64,000 nt of DNA from Teratosphaeria epicoccoides (Eukaryota; Ascomycota; Dothideomycetes; Mycosphaerellales; Teratosphaeriaceae), in the NCBI GenBank assembly GCA_021401465.1, contig JADDMT010000041.1, positions 124,001 through 188,000 on the forward strand, read 5' to 3'. This document shows positions 1-10,874 of the stretch, one piece after another. The notes beneath the pieces were generated by a model. It searched no databases and was not told the DNA's origin. It saw only the letters and a program-made list of their open reading frames with translations. Within the stretch, counting starts at the first letter, position 1; each line of letters opens with the position of its first letter. The position numbers were made by a program, and so were the translations under genes.

Positions 1-75
1 TCGTAGAGTATCTCTTGACGTCCGAAAATCTCTCCCATATTTTCTCGCGACGGCAAGCGCCAGCACGCCCTTGCG

Positions 76-1113
76 CTAGATATCGCGGGAATAGGCACGG
101 CTGTGGTGCTGCGCACCAGGGATGGTTGCGGTGCTGCAGTGACGAGGGAGCTGGCCAAACGACTGTCCACGACGGCCTTCGAAGTGTGACGTCCCAGTAG
201 CGGGAGTCGTCCACGCTGGCGATGGCATGCGAGGTTGAAGGATCCAGTCAGGGTGCATGCTCGGATGGACGTACCCAAGCTGGCGAAGATAGTAGTCTCG
301 TAACTGCTGGCAGCGGATGAGCTGAACCAAGGTTGGGAGAGGGATATGATAGTCGTGGATTCGGCCATCTCTTCGAAGAGAACGGCCTCGGCTCCAATGA
401 CGAGCACGACGATCCGGTACATACGAGTCGCTGTCCCAGGAGTCGCTGTCCCAGGAGTCGCTGTCCCAGGAGTCGCTGTAAGAGTCCTTGCCACCAGTTG
501 CGGCGCCCCTGCCTTCGCATGACCTGTCTGCTGCTGGGCGATGTTGATCTTGGCGCAGGTTAGGACTGGGGTGACGTTTGCGACCTGAGCTGTCGCCATT
601 CCGCCGTGGCAAAGGCGGCGGAGAAGTTTCTGCACCATCAACAAACGCCATAACATCGAACATGGCGTCAGTGAAGCCAGGAGCAGCAGCTGCTGCTGCA
701 GCGACTTTTAGTGCAGCGCGCATCACACTGGCGGCTGTTCTGCGCGCATGCAGGGCGCCTAGACGATCATGCTTGCTGGCAGGCGGCGAGCTATGGTCTT
801 TGGCCTTTAATGGTTCGATCGCTGCCAGAGCTCGAGCCGCAAGCTGGCTTGCCTTCCGCGATAGCTCACGGGCTGATCTGTGTGTCTCGATTGGCTCTTG
901 GTCTTCTTCTTGGGCAGAAGGCGTCGAGTCGTCGTTGCTCGCCTTCGGAGCTTCTGTGGTTGTTGTGAGACTAAGCTGTCCCATGTGGCGAATAAGCTCC
1001 GGGAGCTGCGGAAACATGGCGAGGAAAGCCTGTGTGCGATCCTCGTCGTTGAAGGGCAAGGATTCACGGTCTAGGCTGGATGCCGGCATGTTCGAAAGGT
1101 CGCGTGCTCGCAT
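76..1113 (-). CDS. Hypothetical low-complexity protein with SDSWD tandem repeats
   Basis: A single uninterrupted frame of 345 codons begins at an ATG (1113-1111). I do not recognise a family. The N-terminal third is polar and acidic. An Ala-rich stretch of eight alanines lies near residue 140. Around residues 205-225 there are four near-identical SDSWD/SDSYV units encoded by the 15-bp DNA repeat at 425-480. The C-terminal third is rich in Arg, His, Pro and Tyr, with no signal peptide or membrane segment. Frame length and absence of stops support a real gene, but repeat-rich sequence can keep several frames open, so the exact ends are uncertain. Function unknown; the composition suggests a mostly disordered protein. 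Confidence 0.55.
   Translation of the reverse strand: MRARDLSNMPASSLDRESLPFNDEDRTQAFLAMFPQLPELIRHMGQLSLTTTTEAPKASNDDSTPSAQEEDQEPIETHRSARELSRKASQLAARALAAIEPLKAKDHSSPPASKHDRLGALHARRTAASVMRAALKVAAAAAAAPGFTDAMFDVMAFVDGAETSPPPLPRRNGDSSGRKRHPSPNLRQDQHRPAADRSCEGRGAATGGKDSYSDSWDSDSWDSDSWDSDSYVPDRRARHWSRGRSLRRDGRIHDYHIPLPTLVQLIRCQQLRDYYLRQLGYVHPSMHPDWILQPRMPSPAWTTPATGTSHFEGRRGQSFGQLPRHCSTATIPGAQHHSRAYSRDI
425..480. repeat. 15-bp tandem repeat, three perfect copies plus a partial
   Basis: The unit gagtcgctgtcccag is repeated head to tail from 425 to 469, followed by an 11-base partial copy. It lies inside the minus-strand gene and encodes the SDSWD pentapeptide. Its length is a multiple of three, so copy number can change without breaking the frame. 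Confidence 0.9.
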
Positions 1114-1727
1114 GGTTGGATCCTGAGAAGCTTGACTGAAGGCTGACGCTAGGTACAGAGTGGTGTGTTGGCTTGACTAGATTGATGACTTGCGGGTGTT
1201 GTTGATCGCTTTGTGTGGGTAGATCGCGGAAATGTTAAAAGGAGAAGGATGGTTCTTGTTGGGCAAGGCTGTTGGTCTTATGCTGCCAGCGACATGAGGT
1301 CAGAGTAACTGAATGACCTACACCTAGTCAGCAGCGTTGGGCGGAAGCAGGCTCGACGCAAAGGATGATGGAATCCAAACTGCGTCTCCTGCAGTTCCCA
1401 AGACGTCTCGCTCGTCGCTATCGACCTGACAATGTGCTGTCTCGTGCCATGCAAATGGTTACAGGAGAAGACGGTATATTGCTTGCTGTGGTTCTAATGT
1501 TGACGAGCGGTGTGATGTAGCGACTCGATGATGATGATGATGACTATATGGTCGATCAGCCGCTCACGGTCGACCATGTATCATCCGTGCGACCAATGGG
1601 CGATAACAGAGAGGTTGATATATGACTAAAACGCCGCCATGTGGGGACGATCGAGGAGAGAATCGGACGGTGCAGTTTCCTGAGAAAGGACGAAATCGTG
1701 AAATGCCCTCTATTTCCCCTTCTTCTT
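1114..1727. other. Intergenic, no gene seen
   Basis: This stretch holds only short shadow frames and a small GATGAT microsatellite near 1528-1541. I see no conserved protein or RNA gene. It includes the upstream region of the minus-strand gene that starts at 1113. Confidence 0.5.
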
Positions 1728-2204
1728 CTACTTCTGCTGATCCGCATTCACGGACTCAGCTTGGTCACCCCAGCCCGGAGTACCTAACCTCCACTTGCGG
1801 CTGCGTCGAGCTGTGAGATACCTGCAATTGCTGCATCGGGCCCTCCAGCTCCTGAGCCTCTCAAGTATTATTGGTACTCGAGTTTCTCTCGGAAACTCGG
1901 ACTTCTTCGTCACGACTGCGGTGCTGACGTGATTCCAAGGTGACGATGGGCCGACCTGCGAAGGCCCCGGGGCCTCATATTGACTGGCATCGACCGCCGG
2001 CGTAGACCATTGCTGGTAGCCGTGCTGCCCCGCCAATTCTGTGGTACGCGCTGGGCCCCACGTATGATATCCTCTAGGCTGTTGAACACCGAGCATCATT
2101 GGTGCTACTTGGCCCAGCGACTTCTGTTCCAGAGGCGTGGGCCAATGACCTGTCTTCCAAGGTATATCAACGGGATCAATGTCGAGTCGCATTACGTTCG
2201 CCAT
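1728..2204 (-). CDS. Hypothetical protein, 158 residues
   Basis: An open frame with a good ATG (2204-2202) encodes a Pro/Gln/Trp-containing N-terminal part (beginning MANVMRLDIDPVDIP) and a basic C-terminus with two closely spaced cysteines (RCSNCRYL). No family is recognised. Composition looks like protein rather than random frame, but there is no homology support from reading alone. An adjoining open stretch at 2301-2678 on the same strand could be an upstream exon of the same gene, but I could not join the two with convincing splice sites and it has no ATG of its own. Confidence 0.35.
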   Translation of the reverse strand: MANVMRLDIDPVDIPWKTGHWPTPLEQKSLGQVAPMMLGVQQPRGYHTWGPARTTELAGQHGYQQWSTPAVDASQYEAPGPSQVGPSSPWNHVSTAVVTKKSEFPRETRVPIILERLRSWRARCSNCRYLTARRSRKWRLGTPGWGDQAESVNADQQK

Positions 2205-2748
2205 GGCTTGTGGTTCGGTGAAGTGGAAAGCATAAGCAGGATCGCACTTATACCAACGTCAGCTTCTACGTCGACTTCGCCGCCGCTGCACATGTCCTGT
2301 TCATACGTCAGCACTGTCAAAGAAGCACTGAGCGTGGAATATGCATGCATGGTGAAGGCGCTCGTACTGCACGTCGCTTGACGCCTCAAACTCTGGAGAA
2401 AGTACAGCATCGATGCCCAGATGATAGCGCTGATGTACATTTGTCACCATGTTCAGAGCAGTGGGCCGCACCGCAGGCCATACAACATTGGACTGACCAA
2501 CGTCTGTGTCTCCTTGCATGCAGAGCTCGACTCTAGGCTCCATGGCATGTTCCGCTGCCAATCCGTGAAGAGGGGTGATGGGCATGGTCCCGTTGGCGCG
2601 CGTGGCATAGCCAGGCGGTTCTGAGGTCGCGTCGCTTGGTCTTTGTTCCACTCCACATGTCAACAAGGCGTTTATCAAGGAGACGTATGCAGATCAGGGT
2701 ATCCAAGTCTAAATCATCTATACATCGTCAGGGTCATTCTTGCATGTA

Positions 2749-4586
2749 TCATGAGTCCTGTTGCATATGACTAGGCAAGTTATAACTCGCATAGTCCAAA
2801 TGCACAAACGCTCGATCCACTATGACCCCTGTCAGCAAACCCATCTCCGGTGACTCATTCAGGGCAAGCACTCACCACTAGGAACCGATTCTAATACATA
2901 CTGCAACGACTCGCCCAAATCATGCGAGTCTCGCAGCGTTGTCCCTTCGTCGAGCACAAGATCTACTTCTACATTTAATTTGTCCCCAGAATGGTATGCC
3001 TGCAGACCCTGAATCTGCTTGATAGTCTTCGCAAAACGCATGGTAAGATACAGTAAGATATTTCTCTCGTCTGCTGTCGCGGCACAGCCTGTCAGATTCC
3101 TAATGTGCTCGCTGCTAGTCCGCGCCCAGTTTGTGATGACGTATGCCGATAATAGCACGCCGCCCAGCGGATCCAGCCACCAGACGTTCGCGTAGAATCC
3201 TATGAGAGGAAAGATGACGGAAAAAGTGTTGAAGATGACGTCGGTCATCGCATCCTGCGCAAGCGCTTGCACGGAGCTGTTCTTGATAAGGCGGCACCAG
3301 AACCAGCAGGCGAGTTTGATCACAACGGTCGCGACCATAATGGCGATTGCCGGGATGGTGAGGCGGACTACGGTGTGGTCTGGGCCGGCGAGTTTCTGGA
3401 TACCTTCGATGGCGACTTGGAAGAAAGCTGTGCACATGATGACCGAGAAGACTAGCACGCCAACTGGTTCGAGACGCCGACGACCTATAGGGTAGGCGTA
3501 TTGATCTGAGCTTGCGATGAGGTAGGTGGAGATCCAAACAATGGCTGTCGAGAGGAAGTCGAGCGCCGCATCTACCAGGGAAGCGAAGACGGAGACAGAA
3601 TTCGTGAGTGCCGCCACTATGACCTTCATGATCAGAAGAACCACGTTCGCTAAGCCATTGACGGCGATTGCGATGCTGACGATGCGGGATTGAGAGCCAA
3701 TGTCTTCCTCAGGGTCGAGATCGGGAGGCAGAGGTTGTGACTCTAGGGCGCGGCCGTCTTCTGAGGGTGGGCTCGGCTTATTAAGCAAGGGTGTGCTCTC
3801 GTCAGACGTCTCAACTTCCTTGTGTCGATAGATGTTGTTTGGCGTGCGCTTGACCTTTTGCACGGTCCCATTTCCGTTTGCAGTCATGCTGCCGTCTGGA
3901 CTTGACTGCTGAGTCTTGCCAACAAGATTGGGTGACTCATGCGGCGTCGACTCCTCGCTTATGGTCGCGGGGACGTCTGACGGGTCGAAGGGTCGGGCGG
4001 TGGGTGAAGTAATTCCGGGCTGGTTGTACTCCTGGAGCAAGTGATGCGGCAGACTGGAATCCAGCAATCTGTCGATATACATGTAGTGTTGGATCAGCGT
4101 GTTGTTCCGCTCGTAGTACTTCCGCAGAGGTTTGCTCATCTTTTTGAGCTCCTCCTCTGTTTTCCAATACTGCTCCCACTTGTATCTCGGATTGCTGTTG
4201 CCGATCAAGCGTTGACTTCGCATCTGCGGCGTCAGTAGGATGCTTGCGGCCATACTCATGCGCCTATCGTGCTCGTCATGATCGTCGCTGGAGCCTCCCC
4301 ACACAGCAGCGGAGGAGCGAATGCGACTTGGCGTGTCGGGGTCTGCATCGCTCGAGTCATCTTCATGACTCCGCCGGGGTTGGTCTTCGCTACGTGCAAT
4401 GCTGCTCTGGCGACGCTTGAAGCCTTTGCGCGGAGCAGCGAGGTTGGACGTGGACCGCGACGCGATGATGCCGGGAAGATGCTGGCCGCGTGTGGACAGA
4501 GCGGTGTCGTCCTGAGCTGCGGACAGGAAGCGATTGAGGGTGGAGGTGCGATAGAGCCGCGGCGAGTCCTCTTCCCGATCGCTCAT
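2749..4586 (-). CDS. Cation diffusion facilitator, Mn2+-type (DxxxD)
   Basis: This is a metal/proton antiporter of the cation diffusion facilitator family. The first ATG is at 4586-4584 (MSDREEDSP); the frame extends upstream without an ATG. An intron at 2829-2875 (GTGAGT...ACAG) removes an apparent stop. The second exon 2828-2749 supplies the family's usual ending, GVIVDRAFVHLDY, giving 596 residues. Residues 1-295 are a hydrophilic, largely disordered cytosolic region. Membrane segments start near 302. Metal-binding DxxxD motifs sit in the second segment (D339, D343) and the fifth (D445, D449). DxxxD in both positions is the pattern of the manganese-transporting subgroup, so Mn2+ is the likeliest substrate, at a vacuolar or Golgi-type membrane; this is inference. 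The upstream region carries the TGAGTCA repeats at 4890-4985. Confidence 0.9.
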
Positions 4587-5779
4587 CTTGAGCGGTCGAG
4601 AGCATGAAGGAGGAAGCAGAAGAGGAGCAGGGCACCAGACCTGGACAGGCCGGACTACGAGTTGTGACAAGCACGAGGTGAGCCGTACAGCTCTGTTGAC
4701 TTTGGCGGGACCGCGTCGGGACGAGCCTCGTGAGACGAGAGTCTATTTGTGCACGCGTGCCTAGGTCCTTGGTTGCTCCTTCCCACTCAGAGACTCGACA
4801 CTACCCCCGTCATGTCGCTGCCGTATCTGAAGACGACTGCGGTGACAATCCCACTTGCCATTCAGCCGGACGTGGAGAGGCGAGTGTCCTGAGTCAGGAG
4901 CCGTAATACACAGCGGTGTGTTGAGTCAGGAGCCGTGATACACAGCGGCGTGCTGAGTCAGGAGCCGTGGTACACAGCGGCGTGCGGGTCCCACCGCCGT
5001 GGTCATTGACGCAGTGGGACCATGGACAGTCCATGGACAGTCAGAACTTGTACAATCACATGGACACATGCGTCAGGCCCGCTCATGAGTCAAGCTCACG
5101 GCACACTCTCATATCCCAATACGGCCAGCCAGACCTGGTGCCCCGGCACATCTGCCTGCGCAAGAACGACGTGAGGCTGTTCGTGAGCCTCGTGTGGCAT
5201 TCGACTGCAGCCACCACGGGTCCCACGAGAATACCTGTAGACGCCGCTCTGGGCACAGCCGCAACGTCGGCGGCTGCTCGTGAAAAGCCGTATCATAGGC
5301 ATAAACATGCATGTGATGGTGGAAAGCTCCGTCAGGCGTATGCAGAGAGCGCAATTGACTTCGCGAGCTCGACTTCTGCTGACATCGCAGAGCACATATG
5401 TGGAGGCGCGTGGCTTGGCAGATGGAGAAGTCACACCAAAGCAGCTCTTGTCGTCGTCAACTTCACCAAGCGACCCCACACATTCGATCGCCCGTCAGCA
5501 CTACCCATGGCATTGCTGACCATGGAGCATAGCTTCGCTGTCCGATCGAACACTCCGCCATGCGAAGCTTCATTGGCCCCCTCCCCGATCGTTATGAAGT
5601 TTGGGCCCCTTCGTTCTCCTCAACCGAGTGGAGAGCTCGCCGCATCGGCAATGGCACTGAAGCGCGTCGCCAATGGCAGCTATACTTCAGGGTGGCCTCC
5701 TGCTTTCTGTCTGCTTCCTGCAAACATCCTGCAAGCCCGCTGCCACCTCGCGAGGTAGCAACGACAGTGGCCGGCAATC
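4587..5779. other. Intergenic region between divergent genes
   Basis: About 1.2 kb between the cation transporter (minus) and the PAN-domain gene (plus). It contains the 32-bp tandem repeats at 4890-4985. A 263-codon plus-strand frame from 4967 begins within those repeats and has no protein-like pattern, so I do not call it a gene. Confidence 0.6.
4890..4985. repeat. Three tandem 32-bp repeats, each with a TGAGTCA box
   Basis: Units run 4890-4921, 4922-4953 and 4954-4985. Each begins TGAGTCAGGAGCCGT and differs from the others at two to four positions. TGAGTCA matches the consensus (TGASTCA) bound by Gcn4/CPC1 and AP-1 type bZIP factors. The 32-base period is about three helical turns, so the three boxes would lie on one face of the DNA. 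They are about 300 bases upstream of the cation transporter start and about 800 upstream of the PAN protein start. Confidence 0.85.
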
Positions 5780-8700
5780 ATGGCCTTCCTCACGACCCTA
5801 GGCCTCGGCCTGGCAGCTCTCTCGCAACTCGTCCATGCGTCGCCTGGAGCAAATGAGAAGGTGTGCAAGATGTAGATGAACACGAGATGTTGATCCACTG
5901 ACTCGGCTACAGCGACAGCGTCACGATCTGACATCAGAGCCTGGCGAGGAATTGTACACCACCGAGACAGCGGCTGTGACGGCGACGATCCTGCCAAACG
6001 TTGGCTCTTCGCTTCCACCTAATGCTGTCCCACGTGGGTATGACTGGGACTCAGACCAAGGCTCGCACATCACCACCGCCCCTCACGCCTGGGCTCCGTA
6101 CGCCTGGAGCGCTGAAGCAACGAGCCTGGTGTCCAGCGTCTCCGCAGAGATTGCGAGCAATATAGACAACATCCTGGCGTGGGCGCCACAATCGAGCTAC
6201 GTCCAACTTGCCTCGGCCGGTGCCTCAAGCGTGGTCGCTGAGGGCTTGTCATCCCTGGCCATGTTGATGCAGCAGGGCGCCGTGACCGACTGGTCCCCGT
6301 TCCCGACTCTGAGTGCGTCCCTGACCAGCGCAGCTGCAGCAGGTTTGTACGCAGGGGCGCAAGGCGTCGCGGCAAGCACCGCGGACTCCGCGTTTCTCAG
6401 CGCTGTCACCGCTGGTGTAAGCAGTGGCATCGGGTCTGCGGCGTTCGAAGCAAGTGCCCAGATAGCAAGCAGCGTCTCCGCCGCCGCGACCGCTCCCAAA
6501 ATCACATCCATCACTCCACTTTCGTCGGTCCCGCATGAGTACGATTCGAGCGTCATTGCCGGTGTTTCCAGTGCTGAAGCGCAACTATCCAGCGCTGCAG
6601 CTATGGGCTCGTCGCTTCAGACGGCTGGCACCGTGGGGGCCGAACAGGCCCATAGCGCTGCCGCGCAGCTAAGCAGTGCCGCCGCTGCAGGCTCTAGCGC
6701 TCTGGGTCAAGCAGCTTCGGCTCAGGCACCAAACGCGTTGACGTCTGCTCTTGCGCCCCAAATCTCGATTGCGCAAGGCCAGGCCAGTGCATTGGCTCCA
6801 GGGGCTGCTGATGGGGCTGCTTACGCTTCGAGCGTCATGGATGGCATCTCAAGTGCCCAGGCGCATTTGTCTAGTGCGGCCGCCATGGGCTCATCGCTCC
6901 AGGCCGCGGGTAGCACCGTGGGTGGCGCACGAGCATCGAGCGCTGCCGCACAGCTCAGTGGTGCCGCTGCTGCAGGTTCTAGCGCTCTTGGCCAGGCAGC
7001 TTCAGCACAAGCATCAAGTGTGATGACATCTGGACTTGCGTCTCAGATCTCGGCTGTGCAGAGCCAGGCCGGTGCATTGGCTCCGACCTCTGCCTACGCC
7101 TCGAGCGTGTTCAGCGGCGTCTCGAGTGCACGGGCGCAACTATCCAGCGCTGTAGCCATGGGCTCATCGATTCAGGCAGCAGGCAGTAGTAGTGTGAATG
7201 CTGCACAAGCCTCAAGCGCTGCCGCACAGCTCACCAAAGCCGCTGCTGCAGGTTCCAGCGCTCTCAATCAGGCACCGAGTGCAATGAGTTCTGGTCTTGC
7301 GTCTCAAATCTCTGTCGTGCATAGTCAGGCCAGCGCATTGGCTTCGCAGTCGTTCAAGTCTGGGGCCACTATTGTCACCAGCAGCTTATCAGACTCGACT
7401 CTCACCATGACTATGGTTCCTGCTACCGGATCTCCAACCACCTCCTCAATCTCTTACAGCGTCGCGCCGTCTTCTACGAGCTCTCGCCCAGCGTTTTCAA
7501 TCACCTCTATTTTGTGGTCGAGCAGTGTCACCTCGCAGTCAGCTCCCGCTGTGAGCAACTCGACCACTTCGATCACGACCGCCGGGTCAAGCACCACCGC
7601 GTCATCGGATGTGCCAACGTCTTCCAACCCCTCCTCTTCTACAAGCACGTCCGTAAGCGCATCAGGCACCTGCTCAGCCCAGGACGTCACGTACACCACC
7701 GGCCACCAGTACACTGACTCCAACAACGTCACGTATGTCATGCACTGTAGCCAAGACAACAGCCAAGGTTCCTTCGCTACTTACGGTGTTACGACCGGCG
7801 GATTTGCAGCGTGCTTCTCCGCCTGTGACCATACCGAAGGATGCTCAGGCTTCACCTACGTTGGAGGCGACAGCGGCAATTGCTACCTCAAGAGCGCAGA
7901 GGGCTCCTACTCCTCGGCTGGCAGCAACATCGTATCAGCTTTCCATCTCAGCACCTCGAACACAGGCAGCTCAGCATCTCCCACTACGTCTTCGCCAGCG
8001 GCAGGTTCAAGTGGCTGCTCTGATCTGGCGGCTTCGGGCTCGACGTTTACAGATAGCAACGGTCATACGTATCAGCTACGGTGCGCATATGACTATGCGG
8101 GCAATGATCTCTCGTCTTCGGGGGCGTCGTCATTCGAGGCCTGCTTCGATATCTGTGATGCGACCTCTGGGTGCACGGCGTTCTCCTACCTTGGTGGTGA
8201 AGGCGCTGGAACTTGCTATCTGAAGAGTCGTGCAGTCTCGGGCTCGGCCTCATCGAACGGAGCAGATTCTGCCAAGCTTGTCTCTTCGTCCAGTTCTACG
8301 TCGTCTTCGTCAGGAACGGGGGGTTCTTCGGCGTCCGGCTCTGGTACCTCGGCGGCGGCGTCTTCTACAGCGTCAGCTCAAAGCTGCTCTGCTCTTGCTG
8401 CTCAGGGTTCCACCTACACTGACAAGAACAACAACACGTATACCGTGCAGTGCGGCTATGACTTCGCTGGCCCCAACCTCGGCACAGCTTCTGGCTACTT
8501 CGTCGACTGCTATGCGGCTTGTGACGCAACTTACGGCTGTACGGCATTCTCTTTCCTTGGAGGCAGTGGCCAGGGAACCTGCTACCTCAAAAGTGCGGGA
8601 TCAAACGGTGCCTCAAGCAGCAGCGCCGACTCTGCTGTGCTCGTCTCGTCCGCTTCGTCATCCAACACGGCATCGGGTTCGGCCAGCTCCAGCGGTGCTT

Positions 8701-10378
8701 CGACTACCGGCTCGTCATCGACCGCGAAAGCCTCAGCGGGCAGCTGCGCAAGCATGGGCAGCAGCGCAAATCTCACCCAGTACACCGACAGCAATGGCGC
8801 AGTCTGGGAATTCCAGTGCCAACACGACATTCCCGGCATGGATCTCTCTGCTGCTTCTGCTTCCACCTTCCAGTCTTGCTTTGCTATCTGCGATGCTACA
8901 ACAAGCTGCACGGCTTTCGCATGGTTGAGCGGCAATGGCCCTGGCATTTGCTACCTCAAGTCTGGCACTGCGAGCTCGCCGATGCTTTCGTCGTCGAGCG
9001 CGGACGCGGCGTATATGATCTCTAGCGGCAAAGGATCGGCTGCAGGCAGCTCATCGAGCAGCGGGATGGCGAGCACAGTGTCAGGCCTTCGGGTTTCCTC
9101 GTCATCTGCTTCGACACTAACAGCTCCGACGCCCACAAACTCGACGTCGGCAGTGTCGAGGTCCACGGTCGCATCGTTGAACGCTTCTCCCCTGAGCGTC
9201 TCCTCTTTGAGCGCTCAATCACTCAGCGCTCCGTCCCTGAGCGTCTCCTCCTTCAGCGTCTCCTCCTTCAGCGCTTTGTCCTCCAGCGCTCCGACCCCCA
9301 GCGCTCCGACCTCGAGCGTCCCTTCCTTGAGCGTTCCGACCTTCGGCGCTCCGTCCATAAGCGTCTCATCCTTCAGTGCTCCATCTCTGCGCGTTTCGTC
9401 CTTCAGCGTCTCCTCCTTGACCGCACCATCACCGAGCGCTCCGTCCTTGAGCGTCTCCTCCTTCAGCCCTCCGTCCTTTAGCACTTCGTCTCTCAGCGCT
9501 CCGACCTTAAGCGTCTTTTCTCTGAGCGCTTCTTCCTCCTCGAGCGTAGCTTCGCGGAGCCTCTCTCCGTTGAGCGCTCTTTCCTCGCGCCTTCCCACCT
9601 CGAGTGTCTCTTTTTTCGACGTTCCATCTTCGAGCGTCTTGTCCAGCACCACAGTCTCAAGCACGAGCCGTGCGTCCGCATCGAGCAGCGCTCTCTCCAG
9701 CTTTGCCTCGGCCAGCGCCACATCAAGTAGCTGCGCAGCGCGAGGCTCAGGCTCGACCTACGACGGCTACACACTGGAGTGCGGGACTGATCATGTAGGC
9801 GGCGACCTGTCGTTCGCGTTTGCGAGCTCCTTCGACGAATGCTTTGCTAAATGTGACGCTCTCTCCGGATGCATTGGCTTCGGTAAGCTCTCCATACGCC
9901 ATGAAGATCTGATTTCGCTGGCTTTGCTGACAGCAATGCAGCATACACTGGTGGCTCAGGCGCCGGCGATTGTTATTTCAAGAGCTCGAAGACCACTGCG
10001 TCGAGTGTTTCAGGCGTCGACTGTGCGTACAAGACCACTGCAAGCGCCTCAACTTCGACTGTGGGGTCTCCAATTGTCAGCATCTCCAGCGTCGCGAACT
10101 CCATCGTAACACCCATCGCCAGTCCTGTTGCTCAAAGCTCAGCTGTGACAGTCAAGACAGCGACGATCAGCCCCTCGGCAGGGCTAGCAAAAGCTACGGC
10201 AACGGTCTATGTGCTCACGACGGGCAGCGAACCTGTAGGTGCCGAGAGCACTGGGCTGCCGGCGAGCGGAACACAGACGGTATATGTGTTCACCACTCGT
10301 TTGAGTCTCGTGACGACTACGACTGGCACGACTTTGACAACGGAGTACCTGCCCGTGCCTACCTCTCTGCTGAGGTGA
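5780..10378 (+). CDS. Secreted Ser/Ala-rich protein with five PAN/Apple-like domains
   Basis: Three exons, 5780-5860, 5913-9882 and 9942-10378, give about 1495 residues. Exon 1 encodes a signal peptide (MAFLTTLGLGLAALSQLVHA) and ends just before a dibasic KR site made across the intron (GANEK/RQR), a possible Kex2 cut. Residues about 239-510 hold three Ala/Ser repeats of 91-94 residues, starting at 6546, 6828 and 7101. PAN-like modules begin near residues 614, 728, 850, 971 and 1299. Each has a C-x~20-C, C-x3-C and C-YLKS/YFKS pattern. Intron 2 (9883-9941) lies inside the last module, and removing it restores that module. Between modules four and five is a long SVSSFSAPSL-type repeat. PAN domains bind carbohydrate or protein, so a cell-surface or secreted binding role is likely. 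I see no clear GPI signal. Confidence 0.85.
6546..7370 (+). repeat. Three ~280-bp Ala/Ser coding repeats
   Basis: Units start at 6546, 6828 and 7101 and each encodes a 91-94 residue block with the order SSV-x-GVSSA, QLSSAAAMGSS, AAAQL, AAAAGSSAL and SQxSALA. All three are in frame within the PAN protein gene. Confidence 0.8.
9180..9700 (+). repeat. Degenerate 15/30-bp serine-rich coding repeat
   Basis: A run of units such as SVSSFSAP and SAPSLSV encoded by imperfect repeats of the type agcgtctcctccttc. The repeat keeps the opposite strand open as well, producing an artefactual Leu/Glu/Lys-rich antisense frame. Confidence 0.8.
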
Positions 10379-10874
10379 GTCTTCAACGTCGACAGGGGAT
10401 GAGATCGGCAATCTCACAGGGATTCATGTGATGTGGATTGGAGTCACGGTCGAAAACGATATAAATCTAGATGTAGTGTAATGTTGATAGAAGAAATGAA
10501 AAGTTCTGCTTGGTAACTTTGAGCGTTTGCCTCGTCCTCGACGCAACCTTCACTCGTCTACATTATCTCATTGTGCTTGCGCTCCCCCAAGGGATGAAAG
10601 CATACGACCATCCCAACGTGTCCATGATCTCGCCAATCTGCCCATCCATAGTGATCCATGAATGCTCAGCTCGGCATCGGGCAGTGGCGCTTCTTTTTTT
10701 CTAATCTGAGTGTCCCATGTCACGAGGAGGTCAGCCGTGTGAAGCGCCAGAGTCACGTCAAAAGAACTTGAGCACTGAGCGCAAATATTGGTGACAAATG
10801 ATTCGATTGACAGGGCTACAAGATGGCCTGTTTTATATCGTATCGTCATATCGTCGCATCCACAGAGCGATGTC
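10379..10874. other. Intergenic between convergent genes, nothing seen
   Basis: About 500 bases of presumed 3-prime flanks for the PAN gene (plus) and the KGG gene (minus). Only short non-conserved frames occur. Confidence 0.5.

Noticed and set aside
4890..4985. Possible CRISPR-like array
   Set aside because: The repeats are directly adjacent with no spacers, and the DNA is eukaryotic.
4967..5758. A 263-codon plus frame beginning inside the 32-bp repeats
   Set aside because: Composition is random, no domain or signal is visible, and two antisense frames of similar quality overlap it.
9215..9721. A 168-codon antisense frame with Leu/Glu/Lys heptad-like repeats under the PAN protein gene
   Set aside because: It is produced by the serine-rich coding repeat on the plus strand, which leaves the antisense frame open. 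The plus frame continues into a real PAN module and has a signal peptide.
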